Positions 9,401 through 17,959 are shown, counted from the first letter of the stretch. The stretch: DNA of 64,000 bases from Bartonella tribocorum CIP 105476 (GCF_000196435.1 NC_010161.1:558001-622000); one strand, 5' to 3'. Translations and numbers: made by a program. Notes: generated by a model from the sequence alone, not told the origin.

Positions 9401-11480
9401 TTACATAGCAGCGATTAACATTGAATCGACTTATCATAGTATCATGAAAGGTGAGTACATTCCCTTTAAGCATATTGGTTTGACCGATACGTTTCGGATG
9501 CTTGAAGAGAAGAATCTGCTACAAAAATTATTCAAAGAAAACAGTGAATATTTGGAACATCAAAAGAAACTGGATATCAAAGTTATCTTTGGTAATCCGC
9601 CTTATTCTTCTGGTCAAAAAAGTGAAAACGATAACGCAAAAAATACATCTTACCCCATATTAGATGATCATATTCGTAAAAAATATATATCGAATTCAAC
9701 AAAAATAATAAATCGAAACAAACTTTATGATAGCTATGTACGAGCAATTTGCTGGGCTAGTGACCGTATAAAAGACTGTGGTGTGATTGGCTTTGTTTCT
9801 GGTTCTGGTTACATAGAAAAAACAGCAATGGACGGTTTACGAAAATCTTTAGCCAAAGAATTTACCAGTATTTATGTGCTTAATTTGCGGGGTGATCTTC
9901 GTAAAAATATGTTAAGCAATGGAGCTGCTCAAGAAGGTGAAAATGTTTTTGGCAATGGTAGTATGACGGGTATTGCTGTAACACTATTTATCAAAAATCC
10001 CAATGCTTTTGGACCTTGTAAAATTTACTATCATGACATTGGTGATAATTTTACGACTACAGAAAAGCTGGAGACACTGAAGTATTTTGGTAGTGTCAAT
10101 GGCGTTACACGCGAACAAGGCTGGCAAATGATTACGCCAAATAAACATAGCGATTGGATTCATCAACGTGATGAAAGCTTTGAAGCATTTTTAGCTATAG
10201 GAGACAAAAAGGGTAATGATAAAAAGCTCTTTGAAAATTTTTCGTGTGGTATCTCAACTGGTCGTGATGCTTGGGCATATAACTCAAGCCGTAAGGTTTT
10301 AGGCAAGAATATGAGTAATATAATTGCCTTCTATAATAGCGAAGTGAAACGTTTTAACGATACCTATCCACATGCTGAACGTAAGTTACGTGTAAAAGTT
10401 GTAAATGATTTTGTTGATACAGATGAGAGAAAGATAAGTTGGAGCAGTACTCTCAAAGGAGCATTATTAAGAGGAAAAATTTCCGAATTTGAAAATATAT
10501 GCCTTACACAAAGCCTTTATCGTCCTTTTATACAGCAATGGCTTTATTACAATAGCATCTTTAATGAATCAGTTTATCAAATGCCGCGTATATTCCCGAT
10601 AGGAGAAACGGTAGAGAATAAAGTAATACAAATTACAGGCATAGGAGCAAGAAGCGGATTTTCTGCTCTTATGACTAAGGATTTGCCTAATTATCACTCA
10701 ATGGATACTAGCCAATGTTTTCCACGCTATATTTACGAAGACACTGAATCTTTAAAAGATAAAAACAAGAAACAATCCCATTTATTTACAGAAGCAAGCG
10801 CAACAGTTGGTTTACAGAGGCATGATGCTATTACTGATGAAGGTCTAGACCATTTTAAAGCTGCTTATCCTAATGAAAAAATCACTAAAGATGATTTGTT
10901 CTATTATGTTTACGGTTTACTTCATTCAGAAGATTATCGTACACGTTATGCACATAATTTATGCAAAGAATTGCCTCGTATCCCTTGTGTAAAGAGTGCT
11001 GATGATTTTTGGAAATTTGTAACAGCAGGACGTGAACTAGGTTATTTGCACGTGAATTATGAAGATGTAGAGCCTTACCCCGTGACCTTTAAAAAAGGCA
11101 ATCCAAAAGTTACAGAGATCTCTAATCCCGAAAAATTCTATTATGTAACTGAAATGAAATTCGCAAAAATTAAGAATAGTAAGGAAAAGGATAAATCCAC
11201 TGTTATTTATAACAGCAATATCACAATAACAGATATCCCTCTTGAAGCTTATGAGTATATCGTCAATGGTAGACCCGCTCTTGAATGGGTTATGGGGCGT
11301 CAATGTGTTAAGACTGATAAAAAGAGTGGTATTGTTAATGATGCTAATCGCTATGCTGTTGAAACCATTGGCAACCCTGCCTACCCTCTAGAATTGTTTC
11401 AAAGGGTTATTACGGTAAGTTTAGAAACAATCAAAATTGTTAAGAATTTACCAAAATTAGAAATTAGAGAAACTGAATAA
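6480..11480 (+). CDS. Type ISP restriction-modification enzyme (nuclease-helicase-N6-adenine methyltransferase)
   Basis: This 1666-residue protein has the domain order of single-polypeptide type ISP enzymes (LlaGI/LlaBIII family). Residues about 60-150 form an Mrr-like nuclease domain. The superfamily 2 helicase has Walker A GTGKT at 215-219, DEAH at 344-347, motif III MTATPR and motif VI QAVGRVMRR. The methyltransferase has DPFTGTG at 933-939 and NPPY at 1039-1042, followed by a C-terminal target-recognition region. Such enzymes methylate one strand and cut after translocation without separate subunits. In the nuclease motif D83 is present, but the usual Q-x-K is R98-C99-Q100, so cleavage may be lost. 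Translation may start at 6480 or at ATG 6495. It stands alone between inverted intergenic repeats. Confidence 0.9.
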   Translation: MESFFMSHPLYSDNKHVSLRALLQSYREQAISEQEKQAAFEKFVIAYLTQDPLQCQEYEKVQTYREVADEKGWKGSDTDTDIDLVAKIRDQDDYVAIRCQFYETNHQITQDDIESFIAISGKKRFKYRLLIDSTERDLSENANTMIEGQAVPVYRINLFDMDNSQIDWGIFDKTGNIVLYEQKKKKLLDHQKEALKAVCEGLQEADRGKLIMACGTGKTFTSLKIAEHIAGTGKHVLFLVPSLALMSQSIREWTADAQVPLRCFAVCSDKQIGKRRKNQEDDGEISASDLALPATTDASRLVEKVGNASPHAMSVIFATYQSIQVIVDAQKDHGLAAFDLIICDEAHRTTGASLGTEDNESDFIKVHDNTLIRGKKRLYMTATPRIFSNHAKRRADEVDAVLASMDNEAIYGKALYTYSFTDAVKNELLTPYKIIVLGVDEGKISETMEMPTTSKDYELILDYRTKIVGCYQALTKLDLKNDLGDDTAPMRRALAFCKDIKTSKNIRDTFQGKGVKRIFNRLYQKHPDTPRLICEIDHIDGKDGAKERSRKLDWLEENVGENHCRVLTNVRCLSEGVDVPTLDAVMFLHPRKSQVDVIQAVGRVMRRAKGKKRGYIILPVGVPAGIAPEKALKNNPKYSVVWQVLDALLSHDENFSKTLNQMNLGQDVSPILEIITVSQNMDLENVTTVVDDIPLQARPEHASASNVSPIRKSLSTHNGQTSFNFMAAFPRALKTVLIKRSTLSDYWGIWANNVAEIAQNHINHLKDILSDEKGKARCAFDAFHKELKSNLNDSITQDEALEMLGQHLVTRPVFEALFEGNEFVQNNSISQAMERILAELDKTDIKQESLELQGFYNSVKFRASGITEPQARQNLIIKLYEDFFSKAFKKTTDRLGIVYTPVEVVDFIIHSVDDVLRNEFGKSLGSRGVSILDPFTGTGTFITRLLQSDLIKTEDMEYKFRNDIHANEIVLLAYYIAAINIESTYHSIMKGEYIPFKHIGLTDTFRMLEEKNLLQKLFKENSEYLEHQKKLDIKVIFGNPPYSSGQKSENDNAKNTSYPILDDHIRKKYISNSTKIINRNKLYDSYVRAICWASDRIKDCGVIGFVSGSGYIEKTAMDGLRKSLAKEFTSIYVLNLRGDLRKNMLSNGAAQEGENVFGNGSMTGIAVTLFIKNPNAFGPCKIYYHDIGDNFTTTEKLETLKYFGSVNGVTREQGWQMITPNKHSDWIHQRDESFEAFLAIGDKKGNDKKLFENFSCGISTGRDAWAYNSSRKVLGKNMSNIIAFYNSEVKRFNDTYPHAERKLRVKVVNDFVDTDERKISWSSTLKGALLRGKISEFENICLTQSLYRPFIQQWLYYNSIFNESVYQMPRIFPIGETVENKVIQITGIGARSGFSALMTKDLPNYHSMDTSQCFPRYIYEDTESLKDKNKKQSHLFTEASATVGLQRHDAITDEGLDHFKAAYPNEKITKDDLFYYVYGLLHSEDYRTRYAHNLCKELPRIPCVKSADDFWKFVTAGRELGYLHVNYEDVEPYPVTFKKGNPKVTEISNPEKFYYVTEMKFAKIKNSKEKDKSTVIYNSNITITDIPLEAYEYIVNGRPALEWVMGRQCVKTDKKSGIVNDANRYAVETIGNPAYPLELFQRVITVSLETIKIVKNLPKLEIRETE

Positions 11481-11623
11481 CTTATAAAGCATGCTCACAT
11501 ACTGGGTATGATAAACGCATAAGGGGTGTAAGGTCTTATACCTATAGGTTCCTATACTCCCCTTTATACTCTATACCCCCTTTATACATTGCTTACATAC
11601 AATCTTTAAAAGGATAATTTATC

Positions 11624-11764
11624 ATGCGTTATCCTAAAAAGAAGAAACTTGCACTTTTAGATACTGTTATTTGGATTGCTTTAAGATTTATAAGAAACCC
11701 CATCTTAAATAGAGTTAGATTTTTTTACATTGCCTTTAAGAGATTATACCGTAATCTAAAATGA
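11624..11764 (+). CDS. Small basic hypothetical protein (46 aa)
   Basis: A 47-codon ORF starting MRYPKKKKLALLDTVIWIAL has AAAAGGAT about 10 nt before its ATG. The product is strongly basic with a hydrophobic segment (LALLDTVIWIALRFI) and ends RFFYIAFKRLYRNLK, so it could be a small membrane-associated or nucleic-acid-binding peptide. It lies 143 bp downstream of the restriction-modification gene on the same strand. I do not recognise it, and it could be a chance ORF. Confidence 0.35.
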   Translation: MRYPKKKKLALLDTVIWIALRFIRNPILNRVRFFYIAFKRLYRNLK

Positions 11765-11884
11765 GTGCTTTATTGTTCTCAAAAGCTTTGTTTAAAGAGA
11801 GTTATATATATTCATTTTACTTATATAGGTTTTGTCGGTTCTTAAAACCCCCAAAACCCCTACAAAACCCCTTTTTATATATAT

Positions 11885-11960
11885 TATAGATTGTATTTAC
11901 GGATTGTATTTAATATAGGTTGTTTCTTTAAAACATTAACATATTGAAATATAATAACTT
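11885..11960 (-). repeat. Dispersed intergenic repeat, copy B (inverted relative to A)
   Basis: Read on the minus strand this contains ATTATATTTCAATATGTTAA followed by AACAACCTATATTAAA and ATACAATCC, matching copy A in order and spacing. It begins about 400 bp after the restriction-modification gene, so copies A and B bracket that gene as inverted repeats. Confidence 0.6.
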
Positions 11961-12177
11961 TTATTTCTAATTAAAAAAATAAAATAATACCTATAAAAAG
12001 CCCCCCCAAAACTCATAACCTAATGATCTTGATAGCATCTCTTATGAGTTACAAGCTATCTTTTTAAAAGCTTTAAAGGGTCATATGCTTTTCATAAGAC
12101 ACGTGTTAATCACTCACTAAAATGATCACTTTTGTCGGTTCAATTTACTGACAGATAACTGACAAATATATATTATT

Positions 12178-12250
12178 AATTGTATTTAAGGTTGTATTTT
12201 CGATATGGGTTGCATTTTAAAATGTTAACCTATTGAAATATAATGTTTTT
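12178..12250 (-). repeat. Dispersed intergenic repeat, copy C
   Basis: The minus strand reads ATTATATTTCAATAGGTTAA, then a variable spacer with AACCCATAT and AATACAACC. It has the same orientation as copy B and lies about 290 bp further on. It is somewhat more diverged in the spacer than copies A and B. Confidence 0.55.
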
Positions 12251-12959
12251 AGTTTTTACGCATTTAAAAAAATAATAGAGGGTCTAAAAGGAACTGACAA
12301 AACTGACACAACTGACAAAAGCCTATTAAAAGGGATTTTGCTAATCTCTATAATGATCAATCTCTCTTTAGATATTTTCATAAGTGTTTTCATAACAGTC
12401 TATAAATCGCAATTATCCTATTTATCTTTTCTCTTATGAAAATGAAAAATGATGCGGTGGCTGTAAAGCATATAACGGTTATAAAGAATGCGTAAAAACA
12501 GTAGCTTTATTTGAATAAAGCAAAAATGCAAATGAATGCGTTGGTTATAAAGACCATCTCTATAAAAAGCTGTTAAGTTGCAAATGCGTTATAAACAAAA
12601 TTCACAAAAAATTTTAAATTCATTTAGTGAAAAAACAGATAGGTTATAAGGATAAAAATACGCATTATGAGAGCGTTTCTAAATATTATAAATGTATAGA
12701 TTCAAAATATAACGCAATCGTTTCAGAAAGCCCATAATATAGCTTTAAATATATATAAATATAAAAGAAGCAATTCATAAGCATAAGATATTATCAATAC
12801 ACAACGTATTTAAAAAAATATCAAAAAAGATAAAATATCATTTGACAATAAATACGTATTTTGTTATATAAATACTCAAGTGATAGAAACACTTAAACAT
12901 CAAGCGGGTAGATTACGAAACAATCTTTCCCATCTTTTAAAATACTGACTGTCTTTTAT

Positions 12960-13113
12960 GTTATGATTAGCATATAATGATTATGTCGGGTGTGGTTACA
13001 CCATACAATACTCTTTATGAGAAAAGTGTAACGACGGACTGTTTGCCGTGTTTGTTAGCACCCGGCGCCCTTCTGGGCTGTCAATAACAATATTATTCAA
13101 ACAGGTTTTAAAT
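12960..13113 (+). promoter_or_regulatory. Structured leader resembling the phage P1/P7 C4-icd region
   Basis: Upstream of the first repeat-protein gene lies a compact region with several short hairpins: GGTGTGGTTACACC, CGGACTGTTTGCCG and GCCCTTCTGGGC. An overlapping frame from GTG 13048 reads MFVSTRRPSGLSITI and runs in frame into the gene start at 13114. From memory, a short MFVST... frame and such hairpins mark the C4 antisense RNA and icd target that control antirepressor synthesis in P1-like phages. I infer a similar RNA-level control here. The identification rests on pattern memory and needs an Rfam check. Confidence 0.45.
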
Positions 13114-13794
13114 ATGACAAATATATCAAAAAACGCCTCCGTTCTCTCTAACATTTCAAATGAAAGCGCATCTGTTAATAAACAAGAGCCTGCAAAAAAA
13201 TACGAATTTATTGATGATGGTGAATATATCGATGGTCATTTCTTAACTCGAATTAGAGCTTTAAGAGATTTTGATGATGTCAAAAAAGGGGACTTAGGTG
13301 GCTATATTGAAAGTGAAGAGAATCTCTCTCATGAGGGTAATTGCTGGGTTTATAATAAAGCACGCGTCTTTCAAAATGCACGGGTTTTCGGAAATGCGAA
13401 AATCAAAAGCTTTTTTGTTGATGTCTATGGCAATGCTCAAATTTATGGGAATGCTATTTTTGAAGGAAGAACATTAAAGGACAATGCTAAACTTTCAGGC
13501 AATGCTCATGTTAGCAATGCCGTTGTAATTGAAGGTAATGCTAAAATTTATGATAACGCCCGCGTCACTGATCATGCTCATATTTGTGATGATGCCGTGG
13601 TTTGTGATGCTCTTATCTCAGGGAATTCTTATATTCATAGTAATGCCTCTCTAACTGCTAATGAAGATATTTGTGATGATGCATATCCAGAATTTGGTAG
13701 TGAAGATGATTATTATCGTGATGAATATTATGCTGATTGTGAATGGTATTATGACGATGATAATGACAGCGAATATGAAAATGATGCTGCGTAA
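13114..13794 (+). CDS. Hexapeptide-repeat (left-handed beta-helix-like) phage protein, paralogue 1
   Basis: The 226-residue product has three parts. Residues 1-30 are a Ser/Asn-rich N-terminus. Residues about 31-85 form the family head, with RIRALRDFDDVKKGDLGGYIE followed by NLSHEGNCWVYNKA. Residues about 85-190 are a solenoid of six-residue units of the form V/I-Y/F-G/D-N-A-x (VFGNAKI, IYGNAIF, IYDNARV). An acidic tail rich in D, E and Y follows. The period of six with V/I and Ala at fixed places is that of left-handed parallel beta-helices. ATG 13114 is chosen because homologues start close to the head. The function is unknown. Six further paralogues lie in this window. Confidence 0.75.
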   Translation: MTNISKNASVLSNISNESASVNKQEPAKKYEFIDDGEYIDGHFLTRIRALRDFDDVKKGDLGGYIESEENLSHEGNCWVYNKARVFQNARVFGNAKIKSFFVDVYGNAQIYGNAIFEGRTLKDNAKLSGNAHVSNAVVIEGNAKIYDNARVTDHAHICDDAVVCDALISGNSYIHSNASLTANEDICDDAYPEFGSEDDYYRDEYYADCEWYYDDDNDSEYENDAA

Positions 13795-13798
13795 ATAA

Positions 13799-13824
13799 CG
13801 CGCGGGCGCGGCAGGGGCGCCCCT
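13799..13824 (+). terminator. GC-rich hairpin after paralogue 1
   Basis: GGGCGC (13804-13809) pairs with GCGCCC (13817-13822) just after the stop codon. A similar GC-rich element follows each gene of this three-gene cluster. It stands out in AT-rich DNA and probably ends or stabilises the transcript; no long T run follows. Confidence 0.5.
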
Positions 13825-13875
13825 CTTTAAAAATCTCATTCTAAAATTTAATCTTCTTTATAAAGGAATTGTGTT

Positions 13876-14454
13876 ATGCAAAAAAAGTTTGCACTCACAA
13901 ATGAAACGCGTGTATTTGGTAATCATACCCTTTATCGTATCCAAGCATTAAAAGACTTTTCTGATGTTAAAGCTGGTGCCTTGGGGGGCTTTATCGAAAA
14001 GGAAGATAACCTCTCTCATGATGGCAATTGCTGGGTCTATGATGATGCTCTTGTGTTTAAAAATGCTCACGTTTATGAAAACGCAAGGGTTTTTGGCAAG
14101 GCTGTCGCTTGTGGTCATATCTATGGTCATGCCCGCGTTTATGATAATGCTATCGCTGCTGGCTATATTTATGATAATGCGCATGTTTATGGCAATGCCG
14201 TTGTTTCTGATAATTCCCGTGTCTATGGCAATGCTCATGTGTATGGCAAGGCTATTATTTATGATAATGCCTATATTTATGACAATGCTAGGGTTTATGA
14301 AAACGCGCGTATAGCAAATGACGTGCATATTTTTGAAAATGCTCATATCCATGGCATTGCTGTTATTCGTGAAAATGTCGGCGGCTCTACTAAGGTTAAA
14401 ACCTATATTGAACGTCTCTCTCCTTATGGCGAGTTAGAAATTGTCTGGGTTTAA
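13876..14454 (+). CDS. Hexapeptide-repeat phage protein, paralogue 2
   Basis: This is the most regular member, 192 residues. A short N-terminus (KKFALTNETRVFGNHTLYRIQALKDFSDVKAGALGGFIE) and the NLSHDGNCWVYDDA joint lead into about eighteen six-residue units such as VYENARVFGKAV, IYGHARVYDNAI and VYGNAVVSDNSRVYGNAHVYGK. A short C-terminal strand (GELEIVWV) closes it. The pattern predicts a left-handed beta-helix with Asn-Ala at the turns. AAGGAATTG precedes the ATG. No enzyme motif is seen. Related proteins occur in prophages next to antirepressors; their role is not known to me. Confidence 0.78.
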   Translation: MQKKFALTNETRVFGNHTLYRIQALKDFSDVKAGALGGFIEKEDNLSHDGNCWVYDDALVFKNAHVYENARVFGKAVACGHIYGHARVYDNAIAAGYIYDNAHVYGNAVVSDNSRVYGNAHVYGKAIIYDNAYIYDNARVYENARIANDVHIFENAHIHGIAVIRENVGGSTKVKTYIERLSPYGELEIVWV

Positions 14455-14460
14455 TCAATA

Positions 14461-14493
14461 AAGCAGCGGCGGGCGTTGTGGGGGCGCCTGCTT
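14461..14493 (+). terminator. GC-rich hairpin after paralogue 2
   Basis: AAGCAG-CGGCG (14461-14471) pairs with CGCCTGCTT (14485-14493) with one bulge, around a G/T-rich loop. It occupies the same position relative to the stop codon as the elements after paralogues 1 and 3. Confidence 0.5.
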
Positions 14494-14559
14494 TCCAAGC
14501 CAATTTTCCATTTCAAATTTTATCAAACGTTTATCACATTAGATTGTGAGGGTATCTCT

Positions 14560-15299
14560 ATGTGTAAAAATATGAATTAACTAGTGAAATCAAACAGATT
14601 AAAGATAGACTTACTAAGCAAATTACAAACCTTTATCGTATTCGGGCTTTAAGAGATTTTGATGATGTGAAGGCTGGTGATTTAGGCGGCTTTATTGAAG
14701 ATGAAACTAACCTATCTCATGATGGCAATTGCTGGGTCTATGATGATGCTACTGTTTTTTGCAATGCCGTCGTTTCTGATCATGCTAAAGTACGCCATCT
14801 TTCTCAGGTGCGTGGGCATGTCTATGGCAATGCTGAGGTCTATGGAAAGGCTTTAATCACTCGATATGCTAAAGTTTATGACCATGCGTGTGTTTATGGC
14901 AATGCTCATGTTTGTGATCACACCATCATTTATAGCAATTCCCATATTTATCAACATGCGCGCGTTTCTCATGGTGTTTTGGTTCATGATCATGCCATGA
15001 TCTATGGTCATTCAAAGGTTTCTGGCTCTGCTTGTATTTACAACGGTGCAAAAATTTATGGACAGGCTGTTATTAATTGCCATGCACAAATTCATGGCTC
15101 TGTTTATGGCAATGCTCATGTGAGTGGGCGTGCAAAAATTTATGGCTCTGTTTATGGCAATGCGAAAATCTCTGGTTTTGTACAGGTCTATGGGCGTGCC
15201 TATGGACGAGCAAAAATAGGTTTAAAAAGCCATGTAAGGGTCGTTGATCAAGATTATGAGGTTTATGAAAAGGATAATGTCGTCAAGATTGATAAATAG
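14560..15299 (+). pseudogene. Hexapeptide-repeat phage protein, paralogue 3, with a poly-A frameshift at its start
   Basis: The repeat frame is open from 14567 to 15299 and encodes KYELTSE..., the family head (YRIRALRDFDDVKAGDLGGFIED, NLSHDGNCWVYDDA) and about twenty six-residue units (VYGNAEVYGKAL, VYGNAHVCDHTI). Its natural ATG at 14560-14562 is out of frame: ATG TGT is followed by a run of five A (14566-14570), whereas six would give MCKKYELTSE as in the paralogues. As written, translation from that ATG stops after six codons. The next in-frame start, GTG 14667, would remove the conserved head. This is a pseudogene, a phase-variable gene, or a sequencing slip. Confidence 0.72.
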
Positions 15300-15307
15300 C
15301 ATAAATA

Positions 15308-15330
15308 ACAGGGCGTGGGGGGCGCCTGCT
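15308..15330 (+). terminator. GC-rich hairpin after paralogue 3
   Basis: CAGGGCG (15309-15315) pairs with CGCCTG (15323-15328) around a G-rich loop, the third occurrence of this element type in the cluster. It resembles the element after paralogue 2 (GGGCG, a G run, GGCGCCTGCT). Confidence 0.45.
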
Positions 15331-15397
15331 GTATCGGTATAAACGCATTATAAAATGCATTGCTATAAATATATCATAAAAGAGAGCATTCATAAAA

Positions 15398-15430
15398 GAA
15401 AGCCGTGTCAAGTGATATGACGCGGCTTTC
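15398..15430. terminator. Strong hairpin closing the three-gene repeat-protein cluster
   Basis: GAAAGCCGTGTCA (15398-15410) pairs with TGACGCGGCTTTC (15418-15430), a 13-bp stem with one G-U pair and a 7-nt loop. Flanking A and T allow it to work on either strand. It is the most stable structure between the cluster and the silent region to its right. Confidence 0.6.
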
Positions 15431-16973
15431 AAATGTCTATCCTTATGAATCAACCCTAATCAAGGTGATGACACATATATACAAAACGTATTATATTACA
15501 AGTGCTCTATTAAAGATATGAAAACTTATCAAAAGGAATGTAAATGATGCGTATGATCTTTAATCACTCTTTTGAATGAGAAAGCCTATAAACGCTTTTT
15601 GTTAATCTCAAACGTATCAATCATAACGCCCTCATTTGTGAGGTGGTCTTTTGAAATAAAGCCCATGATCAAAATGCTTCTTTTAAAACGTTTCAATATA
15701 CTGACTTTAAAGTTGAGTTGAGTAAATTGAAATAACTTACATTCTAAAATCAAAACGCTTTTTAGATTCATCTCAATACAATCAAAAGCAAATGCCTATT
15801 AGACTAATGTCTTTTTTAAAAACGTTCTTTTTACATTTGCAAACGTTGGCTTTTAAAAAAAGATCTCATAAAACAAATAAAACCGCTTTTATCAAACGCA
15901 AGGCTTTAAAAACTGTTATAAACATTAGTTTCAAACGTTTAAAAGTTCATTTAGAAAGGCTCTCATAAGCGTATTTTCACTTTTCATTAAATGTAACTTT
16001 TTACAAATAAGCTGGCTCAATTTTGAGTTGGCAAAATCAACTAGCTCAAATTCGAGCTCGTTATCTTTAGAATAGAGCATTCTTTAAACAATGTCGCTTT
16101 TGACTCAAAATTAAGTAAATCCTATGCCTTGTGATGTTATAACGATTTTGAATTTTACCTGCTTATCTTTGTCTAAAGAGATGCCCTCAAATTTGAGGAG
16201 ACCTCATTTGGTTTCGTATTTTTAAACTATAACTTTTAAAATGTTTTTTAGTATCATGTTTAAGGTAAAATAGTCTTTTACTGCTATGGCATTATGCGCC
16301 TCCATTTTTTTATGGAAGCGAACAGTTCCGTTCTTCAAAACTAGCTATGCACTATATTCATTAAAAGGCTTTTCATTTCATAAGATATAACGTTTTGAAT
16401 TTCATACTGTTGTGATGATAGGGTCTGTATAATGCCTGCCTATCGTTTTCTAAACTTTTAGACAGCATTTTAAAAGCGATCTTATCCTTAATCCTTTTAT
16501 GCAATCTTTATAAATTAAACCTATAAGCTTATGACAGTTTCAAACGATTATTCCTTTGAAGGTTTAGCTCAAAAAAGAGCAAAACTCATACCATTCTTTA
16601 AACGTATGCAATTTATGTTATCGATAATTCCAAACGACTAAATTTTTAAACAATGTGATTTGTGCTGTGATAAAAACGTATCATAAAATTTATAAACTGT
16701 TATGAATGATATCTGCTTTTCATTTCATTGAATGCACCCATGCGTTATAATATTAGCATCATGATTTGCTTTTTATGGTCTATTCATACATGGCAGTCTT
16801 ATATAAAAAATGGTCAAATGAATCATGCATAAAAAGATGGATTCTTAAGTGGATTCATATAAAATAATTTCACTCAACATATTGACTTTGTTGTATTTTT
16901 ATGCATAATGTGAATTTTAATCCGTGGACGCCCACGTTTTGCATGTTTTTTTCTTTTAGTCATATTTTTTCAA
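15431..16973. other. 1.5-kb non-coding region with recurring CTCA...TGAG palindromes
   Basis: No credible gene is visible. Palindromes of the type CTCA-N4/5-TGAG recur: CCTCATTTGTGAGG near 15631, GCTCAATTTTGAGT near 16017, GCTCAAATTCGAGC near 16042, and CCTCAAATTTGAGG near 16188. A related GCTCAAAAAAGAGC lies near 16567. AAACGTTT-like motifs are also frequent. The region lies between the repeat-protein cluster and ssb, at the end of the leftward replication genes. It could hold operators or a replication origin, or be decayed DNA. Confidence 0.4.
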
Positions 16974-17417
16974 TCAGAATGGGACGCTATCATTAAGAGA
17001 TGCGCTATAATCTTGAGTACCTGAGGCAATAGCATAACTTTGAGAAGTAATGGGTGAGGGGGTAGATTGCTCTTTCTTGGCATCAAGCAAATGCAACTCG
17101 CCTTTATATTGTGACAAGACAATCTCTGTTGTGTAACGATCATGATCGTTTTTATCTTGCCATTTACGGGTTTGTAATTTGCCTTCTACATAAACCTTTG
17201 AACCTTTACTGAGATACTGAAGAGCAATTTTTGCCAAATATGGATTAAAAACTACCACGGAATGCCATTCAGTTTTCTCTACTTTTTGGTGCGTGTTTTT
17301 ATCCGTATAGCTTTCAGAAGTAGCCAACCTAAAATTGACTATTTCAGCTCCAGAATTCATTGTTTTGCTTTCGGGATCTGCCCCTAAATAGCCAATTAAG
17401 ATCACTTTATTCAACAT
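16974..17417 (-). CDS. ssb: Single-stranded DNA-binding protein (prophage copy)
   Basis: The 147-residue product has the SSB OB-fold ([71 protein letters not shown], residues 1-105), a polar linker and the partner-binding tip DSVPF, close to the bacterial DDDIPF. It coats single-stranded DNA in replication and recombination. I chose the ATG at 17417 because SSB proteins begin MLNKV; an upstream ATG at 17432 adds five residues. It is the last gene of the leftward early operon and fits with the ERF annealase, exonuclease and resolvase also present. Confidence 0.92.
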   Translation of the reverse strand: MLNKVILIGYLGADPESKTMNSGAEIVNFRLATSESYTDKNTHQKVEKTEWHSVVVFNPYLAKIALQYLSKGSKVYVEGKLQTRKWQDKNDHDRYTTEIVLSQYKGELHLLDAKKEQSTPSPITSQSYAIASGTQDYSASLNDSVPF

Positions 17418-17559
17418 GTTTGTAAGTTCCATTTGGTTTGCATTTTATACACATAAAACCTTAGCATAATTTGTTTATTTTTTCAATTATTTCAAAAGGA
17501 TATTATTAATTATTAACATATAACATTATGTTTTACGGCATACCTATACGATAAGGAGA

Positions 17560-17934
17560 TCAAGGTAATTTATTTTGCTGTTTCTTTTCTATTTTCTTCA
17601 TGAATTCCTTGAACTCTGTTAGATCTTTTTGTGAAAGGCACTTAAAATTTCTAACAAACGGGTTAGGCATTTCATGGTTAAGTAGATCAGAAGAGTTTAT
17701 TGTAAAATTCTTGCGATAAATATCAGCTTCTTTTTTTAAGAGAGAAGCCATATCTTGATCTAAATCGTATAATTCTATGACCTTTTCTTCCATACCAACG
17801 GGCACAGATTTTTTGCCAATCTCGACAGAAGATAAAAACGCTACAGATATACCTAATTTCTCAGCCATATCTAATAGACGCTCTGCATGATCTATACGAA
17901 TTTTACGTAAGGTTTTGCCAAATGGTGTAAGCAT
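17560..17934 (-). CDS. Xre-family transcriptional regulator
   Basis: From ATG 17934 the protein has 124 residues. Its N-terminal helix-turn-helix reads PFGKTLRKIRIDHAERLLDMAEKLGISVAFLSSVEIGKKSVP (residues 3-45), a Xre/Cro-type domain that begins like many phage regulators. The C-terminal half is charged and ends FKEFMKKIEKKQQNK. The start is set by AGGAGC 9 nt upstream. A longer frame to 18000 exists but would overlap the previous gene and lacks a good ribosome-binding site. It is probably an operator-binding regulator of the leftward operon; its target is unknown. Confidence 0.75.
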   Translation of the reverse strand: MLTPFGKTLRKIRIDHAERLLDMAEKLGISVAFLSSVEIGKKSVPVGMEEKVIELYDLDQDMASLLKKEADIYRKNFTINSSDLLNHEMPNPFVRNFKCLSQKDLTEFKEFMKKIEKKQQNKLP

Positions 17935-17959
17935 TTGATTAAAGCTCCTATTCACGCAA

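Larger units (their letters stand above)
11765..12959. other. Long AT-rich intergenic region with repeat copies B and C
   Basis: There is no convincing gene in these 1.2 kb. The region holds two copies of the dispersed repeat, C-rich CCCCAAAACCCC stretches (the inverse of the G-rich motifs at 5.9-6.2 kb) and a short ACTGACAAA tandem near 12290-12320. The TTG-started frame at 12233-12439 lies across a repeat and is not considered real. The region probably marks the joint between the P4-like element and the lambdoid element. Confidence 0.45.

Noticed and set aside
12233..12439. 68-codon frame started by TTG
   Set aside because: It lies across dispersed repeat copy C and a short tandem repeat, has no ribosome-binding site and shows no protein-like pattern.
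13114..15299. Periodic repeats that could suggest a CRISPR array or minisatellite
   Set aside because: The period is 18 bp in frame with codons and diverges at third positions; it encodes protein repeats, with no spacers or cas genes.
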